Assembly: GCA_963843685.1 (NCBI GenBank)
Contig: CAWJLO010000008.1
Location: forward strand, 1 to 64,000
Direction of reading: 5' to 3'
DNA: 64,000 nucleotides
Source of the DNA: DASQHL01 sp963843685
GTDB taxonomy: Bacteria; Chloroflexota; Dehalococcoidia; DSTF01; JACRBR01
This document shows positions 45,125-55,525 of this stretch, piece after piece. The first letter of the stretch is position 1; every line of letters begins with the position of its first letter. The position numbers were made by a program, and so were the translations under genes. The notes under the pieces were generated by a model. The model worked only from the letters and a program-made list of their open reading frames with translations, made no database searches and had not been told where the DNA came from.

Positions 45125-47961
45125 CCCGCCGCCTCCGCGAACTCCAGCTCCTCCTCCACCAGCGGCCCCCGCGCCACCTCCAGCTCCCCCCAGTTCTTCC
45201 CCGTCTTTACGTCGATCTTCAGCGGCACCACCATGTCGATCGACTTCGGCATGATCCGCACGCACATCTCCCGCACCGCGTCCAGCTCCGACCGCGGCCC
45301 CTCGAAGATCAGCTCGTCGTGCACCTGCAGGATCATCCGCGACGATCATCCCCCGCTCGGTGATCTCCGCGTCGATGCGGTTCATCGCCACCTTGATGAT
45401 GTCGCTCGCCGTCCCCTGCACCGGCATGTTGATCGCCATCCGCTCCCCCGACGACCGGATCTGGAAGTTCGGCGACTTGATCTCCGGGATGTACCGCCGC
45501 CGCCCCATCAGCGTCTCGCCGTACCCCAGCGTCCGGCAGCTCTCGATCGCGCCGTCGCGCCACGCCCGCACGTTCGCGTACTTCTCGAAGTAGCGCCGGA
45601 TGAACTCCGCCGCCTCCTCGCGCGAAATCCGCTCGCGCGTCGAAAGCCCGAACTCGCTCAGCCCGTACAGCACGCCGAAGTTGAACACCTTCGCCCGCCG
45701 CCGCTGCTCGCTCGTCACTTCGTCCAGCGGCACGCCGAACACGCTCGCCGCCGTCGCCGCGTGGATGTCCTCGTCCCCCTGGAACGCCGCGATCAGCGCC
45801 GGGTCCTGGCTCAGGTGCGCCATGATCCGCAGCTCGATCTGCGAGTAGTCCGCCGCCAGCAGCATCGGGTCCTTGCCGATGTCCCGCGCGATGAACGCCT
45901 GCCGGATCCGGTTGCCGTACCCCGTCCGCACCGGGATGTTCTGCAGGTTCGGGTCGTTCGACGACAACCGCCCCGTCGCCGCGATGGTCTGCGTGAACGT
46001 CGTGTGCACGCGCTTCGTCTTCTCGTTGATCAGCGCCGGCAGCGCGTCGACGTACGTCCCCTTCAGCTTCGCGATCGCCCGGTGCCGCATGATCAAATCG
46101 ACCGCCGGGTGCGCCCCGCGCAGGTTCTCCATCGCCGCCGCGTCCGTCGTGTACCCCAGCTTCGTCCGCCGCGTCTTCGGCAGCCCCAGCTCCTCGAACA
46201 GGATGTGCGACAGCTGCTGCGGCGACCCGATGTTGAACTCGTGCCCCACCACCGCGTACAGCTCCCGCTCGATCTCGCCAGCTCCTTCTGCATCTCCCGC
46301 GACATCGCCACCAGCGGCGCCGGGTCCACCGCCACCCCCAGCAGCTCCATCCGCGCCAGCACCGACATCAGCGGCATCTCGACGTCGTCGAACAGCGGCC
46401 ACAGGTTACGGCCCTTCAGCTCCTCCGCCAGGATGTCCGCCGCCCGCAGCTGCGCGTCCGACTGCCGGCTGCAGAAGTCGCACGCCGTCTCCATCGGCAG
46501 CGACGCGAACGTCAGCTGGTTCTTCCCCGCCCGCCCGATCAGGTCGATCATCGCCGGGATCTTCATGTTCAGCCGGTCGAACGCCAGGCTCTGGATGCTC
46601 CAGTTCGCCTCGCCGAGTAAGTACCCCGCGATCATCGTGTCGAAGCGCAGCCCGCGCAGCGTCACGCCGTGGTTCGCCAGCACCAGGAAGTCGAAGTGCC
46701 CGTTGTGCGTGACCTTGACGAGCTTCTCGTCCTCCAGCACCGGCCGCAGCCCCTCGATCACCGTCTCCAGCCGCAGCTGCTGCCCGTCGCCGAGCGCCTG
46801 GTTGTGCCCCACCGGGATGTACGCCGCCACTCCCGGCGCCGTCGCGATCGAGATCCCGATCAGCACTCCGCGCATCCCGTTGCCGTCCGTGTTCTCGACG
46901 TGCAGCGCCACCCGCTTGGCAGCCTTCATCTCCTTCACGAGCGCCTTCAGGTCCTTATCCGTCGTGATCGTCCGGTACGCCGCCGCCGGCTCCTCCGCCG
47001 CCGCCGCCTTCTTCGCGGCCGACGGCTTCGAAGACGGCGCCTTAGCCTCACCGAGCTGCGCCGGCAGCCGCGAGACCAGCGTGCGGAACTCCAGCTCGTG
47101 GAACAGCTCCTCCACTCGCTCCCGGTCGAACCCCCGGATCCGGCACGCCTCGAGGTCGAGCGTCGTCGGTGCGTCTCGACGGATCGTCGCCAGGTCGGCG
47201 CTCAACCGCGCCTCCTTCTCGTGCGCGCGCAGGTTCTCCCGCAGCTTCTCCGGCGTCACCTTCTCGATGTTCTTGTAGATCGCGTCGACCGAGCCCCACT
47301 CCTGCAGCAGCTTCGTCGCCGTCTTCTCGCCGATGCCCGGCACGCCCGGGATGTTGTCCGACGTGTCGCCCTTCAGCCCCTTGTAGTCGGCGATCTGCTC
47401 CGGCTTCAGCCCGTACCGCTCGATCACGGCGTCCGTGTTGTAGTCCACCGCCGGCGCGCCCTTCATGTACGGCCGGTACAGGAACACGTCGACGCCCGGC
47501 TCGACGAGCTGCAGCAGGTCCGTGTCCAGCGAAACGATGCGCGCCGGCACCTTCTGCGCCTTCGCCTGCTTCCCCAGCGTCCCCAGCACGTCGTCCGCCT
47601 CGTACCCCGGCACCTCGAACGTCGGGATGCCGAACGCCTCGATCACCTGCCGGATCCGCACGATCTGCCGCCGCAGCTCGTCCGGCATCGCCGATCGCGT
47701 CGCCTTGTACGTCTCGTCCTTCTCGTGCCGGAACGTCCCGCCCGGCGCGTCCAGCGCGATGCCGAGATATTCGGGCTTGAGCTGGTCGAGGATGGCCAGC
47801 AGCGTGCTCGTGAAGCCGTAGACGCCCGTCACCACCTCCCCCGTGCGGCGGATGGTGAACTCGACCGGCTTGCTGCTCTGGCTCCCCTGGAACACCAGGA
47901 ACGACCGGTAGATCAGGCTGTGCCCGTCGATCAGTACGAGCGTCGGCTTGGCAGTTGGCAC
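45121..47961 (-). CDS. polA: DNA polymerase I (two frameshifts)
   Basis: About 947 codons. 5' nuclease domain at about 1-290 (LVLIDGHSLIYRSF, GLKGDTSDNIPGVPGIG), a 3'-5' exonuclease-like domain at about 310-490 and the polymerase domain after it (AADYSQIELRIMAHLSQD, RRRAKVFNFGVLYG, LQVHDELIFE). Two indels break it: loss of one base at 46274-46279 and loss of two at 45338-45341 (CGCG). As polA is close to essential and all motifs are intact, sequence error is the likelier cause. The GTG 47961 start lies six bases after a TATAAT element, so the message may be leaderless. Confidence 0.9.
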
Positions 47962-47967
47962 GAGACG

Positions 47968-47973
47968 ATTATA
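47968..47973 (-). promoter_or_regulatory. polA -10 element
   Basis: A perfect TATAAT on the minus strand ends six bases before the polA GTG. The -35 region is weak. Transcription would begin at about the start codon. Confidence 0.5.
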
Positions 47974-48092
47974 CGGCGGCCGTCGCTTATGGACGCACTG
48001 CGCAGCTCGCTGCACGAAACTGTGCGCATCTGCAACACGCTGCGCCGATTCGCCCATCCGCTCCAAATCAACGTCTGGCAAGATGAACGGAG

Positions 48093-49049
48093 ATGCGCAT
48101 CCCCAACGCCGGATCCGCGGTCGTCGCCCTTCTCCTGATGCTTGCCGCCGCCGTCATCTCGGCGTGCAGCGGCGGCTCCGCCCATCCAACCCCCACTCAG
48201 GCCACCAGCGCCACGTCCTCCGCCGCAACGAGTCCGGCCCGAACACCGTCCGCGCCACCAACGACGACGCCCACCCGCACCCCGGTTCCTCGGCCGACCG
48301 CCACGCCCACGCCCTTCGTCATCCCCACGCCGCGCTCCGGCCTCCGCGCCGACGGCTCCCGCAGCGCCATCGCCCTCACCTTCGACACCGACGGCGACCT
48401 CGGCTACACCGCCGGGATTCTCGGCATCCTCGAGCAGGCCGGCGTCCACGCCTCCTTCGCCGTCACCGGCGAGTGGGCGCAGCGCTACCCGCAACTCCTC
48501 CAGCGCATCGTCGCGGACGGCGACACCGTCATGAACCACTCCTGGGACCACCCGGACTTCACGAAGCTCACCACGGAGCAGCGACTCAGCGAGCTCCAGC
48601 GCACCGAAGACGCCGTCGAGGCGGCCGCCGGCATCAGCACGAAGCCGTACTTCCGTCCGCCGTACGGCGCCCTCAACGACGCGGTCCGCGCGGACGTCGC
48701 GAAAGCCGGCTACGCCATCGTGCGCTGGAACATCGACCCGAAGGGGTGGAGCGGAAAGAGCGGCGAACAGGTCCAGGCCAACGTCTACGAGAACGCCCGC
48801 GACCGCGGCGTCGTCCTCTTCCACGTCTACGATGCCGGCGACTACGCCGCCCTCGGCCCGATCATCAGCACGCTCGGCAACGCAGGCTATCGCTTCGTCA
48901 CGATCGCGGAGCTGTACCCGCCGCCCACACCCACCGCGACGCCCACTCCCGCTGCGAGCGCAACGCCCGCCGCGACCGCCACGCCGACGCACTCACCCAC
49001 GCCAACGGTCACGCGTACGCCCCTGCCCGGCCCTCCGGTCTCGCGATGA
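48093..49049 (+). CDS. Polysaccharide deacetylase lipoprotein (NodB fold)
   Basis: 318 aa. A lipoprotein signal (lipobox ISAC), a Thr/Pro linker, the NodB deacetylase domain (about 90-270) and a Thr/Pro-rich tail. Metal and catalytic motifs are present: ALTFDTDGD, NHSWDHPDF (HxxxH) and FRPPYGALND. It probably removes N-acetyl groups from a cell-wall glycan outside the membrane. It is divergent from polA. Confidence 0.85.
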   Translation: MRIPNAGSAVVALLLMLAAAVISACSGGSAHPTPTQATSATSSAATSPARTPSAPPTTTPTRTPVPRPTATPTPFVIPTPRSGLRADGSRSAIALTFDTDGDLGYTAGILGILEQAGVHASFAVTGEWAQRYPQLLQRIVADGDTVMNHSWDHPDFTKLTTEQRLSELQRTEDAVEAAAGISTKPYFRPPYGALNDAVRADVAKAGYAIVRWNIDPKGWSGKSGEQVQANVYENARDRGVVLFHVYDAGDYAALGPIISTLGNAGYRFVTIAELYPPPTPTATPTPAASATPAATATPTHSPTPTVTRTPLPGPPVSR

Positions 49050-49080
49050 CGGCGCTTGAGCTGAGAGCGGCGCGCGAGCG

Positions 49081-50444
49081 TCAGCTCAGCAGGTCCCGGC
49101 CCACCCGCGTGCCCGATGACAATCGCGATCACGTACCCGACGAACAGCAGCAGCCCCGTGACCATGTGCAGCTGCACGTTCTTCCCCATCGTCGCCATCA
49201 GCGCATACGGGTCGCCGTACCAGGCCCGAAGCCCGTGCCACACCGCGAACACCGTCGGCAGCGCCAGCAACGCCAGCAGCGACCACACCGGCAGCACGCC
49301 GAACGCCACCCCGGCGACGATCGCGCCGAATGCGGCCAGCCCCGACGCCAGGAACAGGTTGATCACCGCCTCCTGCGAAAGCCGCGCCGGCAGCGTGCGC
49401 TTCCCCACCGACGCGTCGCTGCGCCGGTCCGGGATCTCGTTCACGTAGAGGATCAGCGCCACCAGGATCGCCACCGGCACGGACACCAGGAACGCCTCGA
49501 ACGACAGCGACTTCGCCTGCACGACGTACGCCCCGAGCACCATCAGCGGCCCGAAGCCGAGCGCCGTCGTGATCTCGCCCAGCCCGTGGTGCACCAGCCG
49601 GAACGGCGGCGCCGTGTACGCCAGGCTCAGGAACACCCCGATCGCGCCGATCACGAACAGCTCCACCGACGCTCGGTCGATCGCCAGGAACACACCGATC
49701 CCGATGCCCACCACGTACGCACCCAGCGACACGAGGCTCATCGATCGCAGCGACACCAAGCCGCGCTGGATCACCCGTGACCCGCCGCTGTACTGCGTCG
49801 GGTTGACGTTCGCGTCGTCCGCGCCCGACATCGCGTCGAAGACGTCGTTGGCCACGTTCAACCCGACGTGGATCGCCGCGCCGCCGATCAGTGTCAGCAC
49901 CGCCAGCCACTAGGCTGAAGTCGCCGTGGCGCGCCGCCACCGCGATGCCCAGCAGGATCGGGATCACCGTCGCCGTCAGGAACGGCAGCCGCGTCGAGAT
50001 CAGCACCGTCCACAGCCGCGACAGCCGCGGCCGCACCTCCCGCCCGCGCTCCTTCGACAGCGTCGCCAGGTACCGCCGCGCCTGCTCGTTCGACCGCTCC
50101 GAGTACTCGAAGAACGGCACCTCCGCCTCATCCCAGCCCCACGCCCGCCGCGGCCGGAACAGCGCCCCACCGTCACTCCCGCGCTCGACGCGCCCCCTGA
50201 AGGTCACGTAGCGCCGCTCGTCGTACCCCGTCCCCGGCTGCGGCCGGATGTGGCTCGCGAGCAGGTTCACCTCCCGGTCCACCGGCACCGCCACGCCCGT
50301 CGGCCTCAGCCGTACGCTCCCGTCGCCCGCATCCACCTCGAACGCCACAGCCGTCTGCATCGGGTACCCGTCGTCGCCGATCCACGACGCCACCGCGTGC
50401 GGATACGCGCGGAGTTTCTCCAGCCATCGCGCTTCGACGCCCAT
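49081..50444 (-). CDS. PPOX-like/UbiA prenyltransferase fusion (frameshifted)
   Basis: About 454 codons. The N-terminal ~160 residues resemble a PPOX-type flavin-binding domain (AVASWIGDDGYPMQTAVAFE). The rest is a UbiA-type membrane prenyltransferase (NVANDVFDAMSGADDANVN with the Asp-rich motif, YTAPPFRLVHHGLGE, YVNEIPDRRSDASVGKRTL), as in MenA. A shift at 49908-49913 separates the two in the sequence. The 3' end is uncertain: the UbiA frame runs on to 48887 through the antisense of the deacetylase tail, so I place the stop at TGA 49081 or 49086 after a further indel. Likely role: quinone or other prenyl-ring transfer. Confidence 0.65.
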
Positions 50445-50924
50445 CACGCCACCTCCTGCGGCATCGCGACGCTCGGCGCCGCCGCCACGTCGCCGTCTGT
50501 CCACCAGTACACCCGCCGCGGCGTCACTTCGATCAGCGAGCGCTCGAAGAACAGCGGCAGCGCGTACCGCTTCCCGAGGAACGCGTCGATCCCCGGCTCC
50601 TTCGCCCGCCAGAGCGGCAGGATCCGCTCCCACGTCTCGTGCGGGTCCTCCTCGAACACCCGCGCGTCGCCCTGGATCGTGCAGCGCGTCGTCAGCCCGC
50701 CGCACGCCACCGGGTCCGTGATCGCGATGCTGATCCGCGGGTCGCGCCGCAGATGCTCCAGCTTCTTCGAAAAGAGGATGCTCGACGTGATGTAGATGTG
50801 TTCGCCGTCCCACAACGGCAGCAGCGGGTGCACCACAGGCCGCCCGCCCTCGCCGACGACGGCCACTTCCGCCACCAGCGCGCTTCCGCAGCAGCGCCTC
50901 GACTTCCGCCGGAATCCAGCTCAC
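50444..50924 (-). CDS. PPOX-family protein (frameshifted)
   Basis: About 160 codons. The start GTG 50924 is preferred because GGAGGAGG lies just upstream; ATG 50942 would place that site inside the gene. After VEALLRKR, loss of two bases in the GCGCGC tract 50878-50883 moves the frame to ALVAEVAVVGEGG. The rest reads HIYITSSILFSKKLEHLRRD and ISIAITDPVACGG, typical of split-barrel flavin-binding proteins. The stop overlaps the next start by ATGA, so it is coupled to the PPOX-UbiA gene. Confidence 0.75.
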
Positions 50925-51061
50925 GACCGCCTCCTCCAACATCGAACGTCTCGCTCGACTATGGTACGCATGCGCACGCGCAAGCGGTCACCATCCATGC
51001 ACCTCACGCATAGACCGTCGTCGTCCGTACCACTCTGGATCGAGGAGTGAGATTCGCGCCG

Positions 51062-52175
51062 CTACAGCGAGAACTGCTCCACCAGCGCGTCCAGCGCCAG
51101 CGGCAGCGGCGGCCGCAGCGCCGTCCCCGCGAACGAGTCCGCCAGCAGCCGCGCCACCCGCGACGTCCGCCGGTAGTGCCGCCCACCGCTCAGCGCGAAC
51201 AGCTCCGCGCACAGCTTCGTCGACTCCTGCGTCACGTACGTCTTCGTCCGACGCACCCGCGCCGCGTACGCCGGCCCCGCCCCCGCCCGATACGCACGCG
51301 ACGTCTCCGCCAGGTACCCCCGCAGCGACTCGATCCGCATCAGCGCGTCCGCGAACCGCAGCCGCAGCGCCGGAGACGACGGCGTCGGCGTCGCCAGCTC
51401 GCGCAGCATCGCGCTCGCGCACCCCAGCGGGATCGCCGAGAACAGGCAGAACCAGTACTCCAGTGGCTGCACCATCTCGATCATGTTCGGAAACCCGAGC
51501 AGCGCGTGCGCCGGCGCCCCCTCCAGCCGCACCGTCTGGCTCTCCGTCGACCGCATCCCGAACCCGTCCCAGTCCGACATGATCTCCACGCCCGGCGACG
51601 ACGTCCGTATCAGGAAGAACTCCACCACGCCCGCGCCCGGCAGATCCTCCGGCGACACCTTCGCCGTGGAGAAGAAGTAATCCGCAAACCGGCCCGAAGA
51701 CGCCAGGATCTTCTCCCCCGTCAGCGCGAACGCCCCATCCGGCCCCCGCGTCGCCACCGTCTTGGTGCTCGCGAGCGACCCGCCCGCCCCCTTCTCGGAG
51801 TTGCACGCCGCGTACCACTTCCCCGCCCGGTACTCCGCCGCCACCTCGTCGATCTGCGCCGCCCACGACGCTCGGTGCGTCCTCCGGCGCGATCTCCGGC
51901 CCCAGCGCATACAGCCCCGCCAGCCCCATCGGCATCACCGACAACAGCGCCACGGAAGGCGAAGCCCCCGCCAGCGCCTCCGTCGCCTCCACCGCCTCCG
52001 CCAACGTGCAGCCGACCCCACCCAGCGCCTTCGGCAACGGCGCGCGTATCACCCCCGCGCGCTTGAGGTCGTCCAGGCTCTCCTTCGGGAACGCCTCCGG
52101 GTCGGCCGCCTCCCGTTCGGCGATCGTGCTCGTCAGCCCGTGGATCCGGTCGAGGAGTTCGTGTGAATCAGTCAT
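51062..52175 (-). CDS. Acyl-CoA dehydrogenase (frameshifted)
   Basis: About 372 codons. N-terminal LPKALGGVGCTLAEAVEATE; after a two-base loss at 51874-51880 the frame goes on with RASWAAQIDEVAAEYR, then GAFALTGEKILASSGRF in the middle domain and a C-terminal helical domain (LFALSGGRHYRRTSRVA). FAD-dependent acyl-CoA dehydrogenase fold; the usual catalytic Glu is not obvious. Upstream of it on the other strand is a crotonase gene. Confidence 0.78.
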
Positions 52176-52285
52176 AGTGGCTCATCCTGCGCGAACGCGT
52201 CGCCGCCCGCAAGCACGCGCATTCCCCCAGCCCGCCTCCACGTTCATACTTCCTTCGTCGAGATCCGCACGAAGGAGCACTCACC

Positions 52286-53083
52286 ATGGCCGGTTACGAG
52301 CACATCCTCTACGAAACCCGCGGCGCCGTCGCCCTCATCACCCTCAACCGCCCCGAGCGACTCAACGCCTGGACCGCGACCATGGAGAATGAGTTCATCG
52401 ACGCCGTGAACGCGTCCGCCGCCGATCGCGCCATCGGCTGCCTCGTCGTCACCGGCGCTGGCCGCGGCTTCTGCGCCGGCGCCGACATCGGCGGCTTCAA
52501 CGACGGCATCAAGCAGGGCGCCGCCCGCCGCCCCTCCGCGATGCTCAATGAAGGCGGCAGCCCCGAGGTCCCCATCGCCCTCACCCGCGGCAAGCCCATC
52601 ATCGCCGCCATCAACGGCGTCAGCGTCGGCGTCGGCCTGACGATGACCATGTCCTGCGACATCCGCATCGCCTCCACCGCCGCCCGCTTCTCCGCCCGCT
52701 TCGTCCGCGTCGGCCTCACGCCGGAGTGCGGCAGCAGCCGCTACCTCCCGCTCGTCGCCGGCCTCCCGAACGCCCTCTACCTCGCCCTCACCGGCCGCAT
52801 CATCGACGCGCAGGAAGCCCTCCAGCGCCGCCTCGTCGACCGCCTCGTCGAGCCCGACCAGCTCATGCCCGAGGCCCTCAAGCTCGCCGAAGAGATCGCC
52901 GCCAACCCCCACGAGGCCGTCTGGGCCGCCAAGCGCCTCCTCCACGCCAACGCAACGGAACCCGACCTCCGCCGCGCCGTCACCGTCGAGAGCTACTCCA
53001 TCCGCGAGCTCCAGAAGGGCGCCGACCACCGCGAGGCCGTCCAGGCCTTCATCGAAAAGCGCGACCCCCAGTTCAACCAGTAG
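52286..53083 (+). CDS. Enoyl-CoA hydratase/isomerase, PaaG-like
   Basis: 265 aa crotonase. LITLNRPERLNAW, GFCAGADIGGF and the oxyanion loop NGVSVGVGLTMTMSCD are present. The two classical hydratase Glu positions are replaced, but GLTPECGSSRYLP carries an acidic residue where PaaG-like isomerases have Asp. An isomerase or a hydratase of unusual substrate is therefore likelier than standard beta-oxidation. ATG 52286 has AAGGAG nine bases upstream. Confidence 0.85.
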   Translation: MAGYEHILYETRGAVALITLNRPERLNAWTATMENEFIDAVNASAADRAIGCLVVTGAGRGFCAGADIGGFNDGIKQGAARRPSAMLNEGGSPEVPIALTRGKPIIAAINGVSVGVGLTMTMSCDIRIASTAARFSARFVRVGLTPECGSSRYLPLVAGLPNALYLALTGRIIDAQEALQRRLVDRLVEPDQLMPEALKLAEEIAANPHEAVWAAKRLLHANATEPDLRRAVTVESYSIRELQKGADHREAVQAFIEKRDPQFNQ

Positions 53084-53087
53084 TCGC

Positions 53088-54074
53088 GTGGACCGCACGC
53101 CGCCCGATCGCGCTCGCCGCCGTCGCCATCGCCCTGCTCGCCGCCTCGTGCAGCGGCGGCGGCTCGAACACCTCCCCGACCGCCACACCCCCGCCATCGA
53201 CGCCTCCGCCCTTCGTCGACGTCCGCCGTCACCACCACCAACACCTGGACCGCCACCATCGACCCCGCCGCCATCCCCCTCGGCGACGGCAAAGTCTCGA
53301 AGAGCCCCACCGTCGGCTTCGTCGACTCCTGCACCGCCAACTTCCGCGTCGGCGGCGCCCAGCACGCCGGCGACTGGATCGACACCGCCGCCGGCACCTG
53401 GGACGCGCAGACAAAGCCCGCGGTCGAAGGCTCCGTCGAATTGGCCCGCCGCCGCCTACACCGCCACCGTCAGCGGCACCACCCGCACCATCACCACCAC
53501 CGACCTCCCCGACGGCTACCCCACCGGCACCTTCCCCATCGCCCGCTCCGATCCCGCGTACCAGTACGACCCCAACCCCAACGCCGTCGCCGCCCAGTCG
53601 ATCACCTACACGCTGCCGAAGGATCCAAGCGCCGCCGCCTCGCCGAGCTGCCTCGGCCTCGGCCCCATCGGCGTCATGAGCGACGGCGTGCTCCTCTTCG
53701 ACGCCCTCGACGACGCCGGCCGTGACGCCGTCGCCCACGAGGTGCAGGACGCCTGCAACGGCCACCCCAACGGCCAGCGGATGTACCACTACCACGACGT
53801 CCCGTCGTGCCTGCTCGCCGCCGCCACCGGCCCTTCCACCCTCGTCGGCTACGCGCTCGACGGCTACGGCATCTACGTCGAGCGCGACGCCAGCGGCAAC
53901 CTCCCCACCGACGCCGACCTCGACGCCTGCCACGGCCGCACCAGCCCCGTCATGTGGGACGGCGCCCTCACGACCATCTACCACTACGACGCCACGCTCG
54001 AGTACCCCTACACCGTCGGTTGCTACCACGGCACCCCCGTCGCCGGCCCCGGCGCCGCCCCCGCACGACCGTAA
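53088..54074 (+). CDS. Second YHYH-domain lipoprotein (three frameshifts)
   Basis: About 329 codons when repaired. GTG 53088, then a lipoprotein signal readable after restoring two bases near 53093-53098 (PIALAAVAIALLAASCSGGG, lipobox AASC). A second two-base loss near 53219-53222 leads into AVTTTNTWTATIDPAAI and a third shift at 53439-53443 into WPAAAYTATVSG. The YHYH core follows: GVMSDGVLLFDALDD, HPNGQRMYHYHDVP, GYALDGYGIYVERD and TTIYHYDATLEYPY. Function unknown; compare the family member at 4188-5195. Confidence 0.7.
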   Translation: MDRTPPDRARRRRHRPARRLVQRRRLEHLPDRHTPAIDASALRRRPPSPPPTPGPPPSTPPPSPSATAKSRRAPPSASSTPAPPTSASAAPSTPATGSTPPPAPGTRRQSPRSKAPSNWPAAAYTATVSGTTRTITTTDLPDGYPTGTFPIARSDPAYQYDPNPNAVAAQSITYTLPKDPSAAASPSCLGLGPIGVMSDGVLLFDALDDAGRDAVAHEVQDACNGHPNGQRMYHYHDVPSCLLAAATGPSTLVGYALDGYGIYVERDASGNLPTDADLDACHGRTSPVMWDGALTTIYHYDATLEYPYTVGCYHGTPVAGPGAAPARP

Positions 54075-54165
54075 ACCCCGCGGACCACGACGCAGAGCGT
54101 GGAGCACAGCCGCCCCCGGCTGTGCCGTCGCCGCTTGCCCCACCATCTCCGTCCCCCACGACGTT

Positions 54166-54216
54166 CCCTCTCCCCTCGTGGGAGAGGGTGTCGCCGCAGG
54201 CGACCGGAGAGGGCCA
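54166..54216. repeat. CTCTCCC-type hairpin element, copy A
   Basis: CCCTCTCCCCTCGTGGGAGAGGG forms a stem, followed by a smaller stem TCGCCGCAGGCGA and GGAGAGGG. Dispersed elements of this type are common in GC-rich genomes. A related copy is at 58555-58592. Confidence 0.7.
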
Positions 54217-54268
54217 CCCCGTTGCACCCCCACCGCCCTCCATGCGACGATCACGTCAGAGGACGCAC

Positions 54269-55510
54269 ATGCCCACCGACAACGACGCCCCAACGCAGAC
54301 CCTCGAACAAGCCTGGGAGGCCTACGGCCTCACACCCGACCTCCTCGCCCGCGCCCGCAACGCCGGCATCGCCGACACCTACCTCCGCCGCATGCTCTCG
54401 TGGAACGCCCCGCCGAAGCGCTTCGAGGAGGAGGTCGACTGGGCCGAGCGCCTCCTCCACGGCACCATGCGCTTCCGCCAGCTCACCCCCGCCGACGCCG
54501 AGGCCTTCCGCTCGCTGTGGGCGAACTCCCCCGAGGCCATCGGCGACTTCGACGTCACCGTCGAGCGCGGCCCCAACGCCTTCGCCCAGTTCGAGCTCCA
54601 GGACCGCCCCGTCCTCAACGGCCTCTTCGACGGCACGACCCTCGTCGCCTGCGTCGGCTTCTCCGTCCGCCGCACCGTCGTCGGCGGCCGCGATCTCATC
54701 GTCCACTACGGCCAGGCCATGCGCGTCCACAACGACCACCGCGGCCGAATGTACGCCCACTGGGTGCGCTCGCTCCCCTGGGCCGTCGGCCTCGGCCGAC
54801 CCACCCACCTCCAGTACGACTACATCCGCGGCGGCAACATGACCATGGGCAGCTGGAACAGGAAGTTCATGCCGAAGGTCGAAACCGTCCCCGAGCGAGA
54901 GGACGACGTCCCCGGCCTCCCCGTCACCGTCCTCCAGTACCCCGCGACGTCCGCGCACGCCACGCCCGGCGTCCGCCCCGCCCGCGACGGCGACCTCGCC
55001 CGCTGCGTCGACCTCATCAACCGCACGCACGCCGGCCGCGACCTCTTCCGCCCCTACACGCTCCCCTCGCTCATGGATCGACTCGACGCCGGCCTCATCG
55101 AGGGCCTGCGCACCGACGTCCGCCGCCCCTACGCCCTCGACGACTTCTACGTGCTGGAGCGAAACGGCGAGATCGTCGCCTGCGCCGGCCTCTGGGATCG
55201 CGGCCGCGACGTCTGGGAGCGCTGGCGCCACCGCGAATCAGGCGACGAGCGCGTCGTCTCCGTCACCTCACTGCTCGACTACGGCTTCGCGGAAAATCAG
55301 CCCGACGCCCTCGCGTCGCTGATCGAGCACCTCGTCGGCGTCACGCACGATCTCGGCCGCGACGACCTCGTCGCCCCGCTCGAGTCCCTCCCCGAAGTCG
55401 CCGCCCTCCTCGCCTCGCACGACCCCATCCCCGAGACCCGCTACCTCCAGTGGCGCGCCGAACGCCCGCCCCTCACCGCCCCCGCCCACCTCGACCTCGT
55501 CTACTGGTAA
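54269..55510 (+). CDS. Tandem GNAT-like acyltransferase protein
   Basis: 413 aa. After a short helical N-terminus, two GNAT-like domains are visible: about 70-190 (FRQLTPADAEAFRSLW, AMRVHNDHRGRMYAHWVRSL) and about 225-405 (VRPARDGDLARCVDLINRTH, FYVLERNGEIVACAGLWD). It is cytosolic. The acceptor is unknown. ATG 54269 has AGAGGA seven bases upstream. Confidence 0.75.
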   Translation: MPTDNDAPTQTLEQAWEAYGLTPDLLARARNAGIADTYLRRMLSWNAPPKRFEEEVDWAERLLHGTMRFRQLTPADAEAFRSLWANSPEAIGDFDVTVERGPNAFAQFELQDRPVLNGLFDGTTLVACVGFSVRRTVVGGRDLIVHYGQAMRVHNDHRGRMYAHWVRSLPWAVGLGRPTHLQYDYIRGGNMTMGSWNRKFMPKVETVPEREDDVPGLPVTVLQYPATSAHATPGVRPARDGDLARCVDLINRTHAGRDLFRPYTLPSLMDRLDAGLIEGLRTDVRRPYALDDFYVLERNGEIVACAGLWDRGRDVWERWRHRESGDERVVSVTSLLDYGFAENQPDALASLIEHLVGVTHDLGRDDLVAPLESLPEVAALLASHDPIPETRYLQWRAERPPLTAPAHLDLVYW

Positions 55511-55525
55511 GTGGCCCACGCGCCC

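Noticed and set aside
48887..49085. Extension of the UbiA protein through the antisense of the deacetylase tail
   Set aside because: The extra residues are a Val/Gly-rich antisense of a Thr/Pro/Ala repeat. UbiA proteins normally end after the last helix, so the true stop is probably at 49081-49088.
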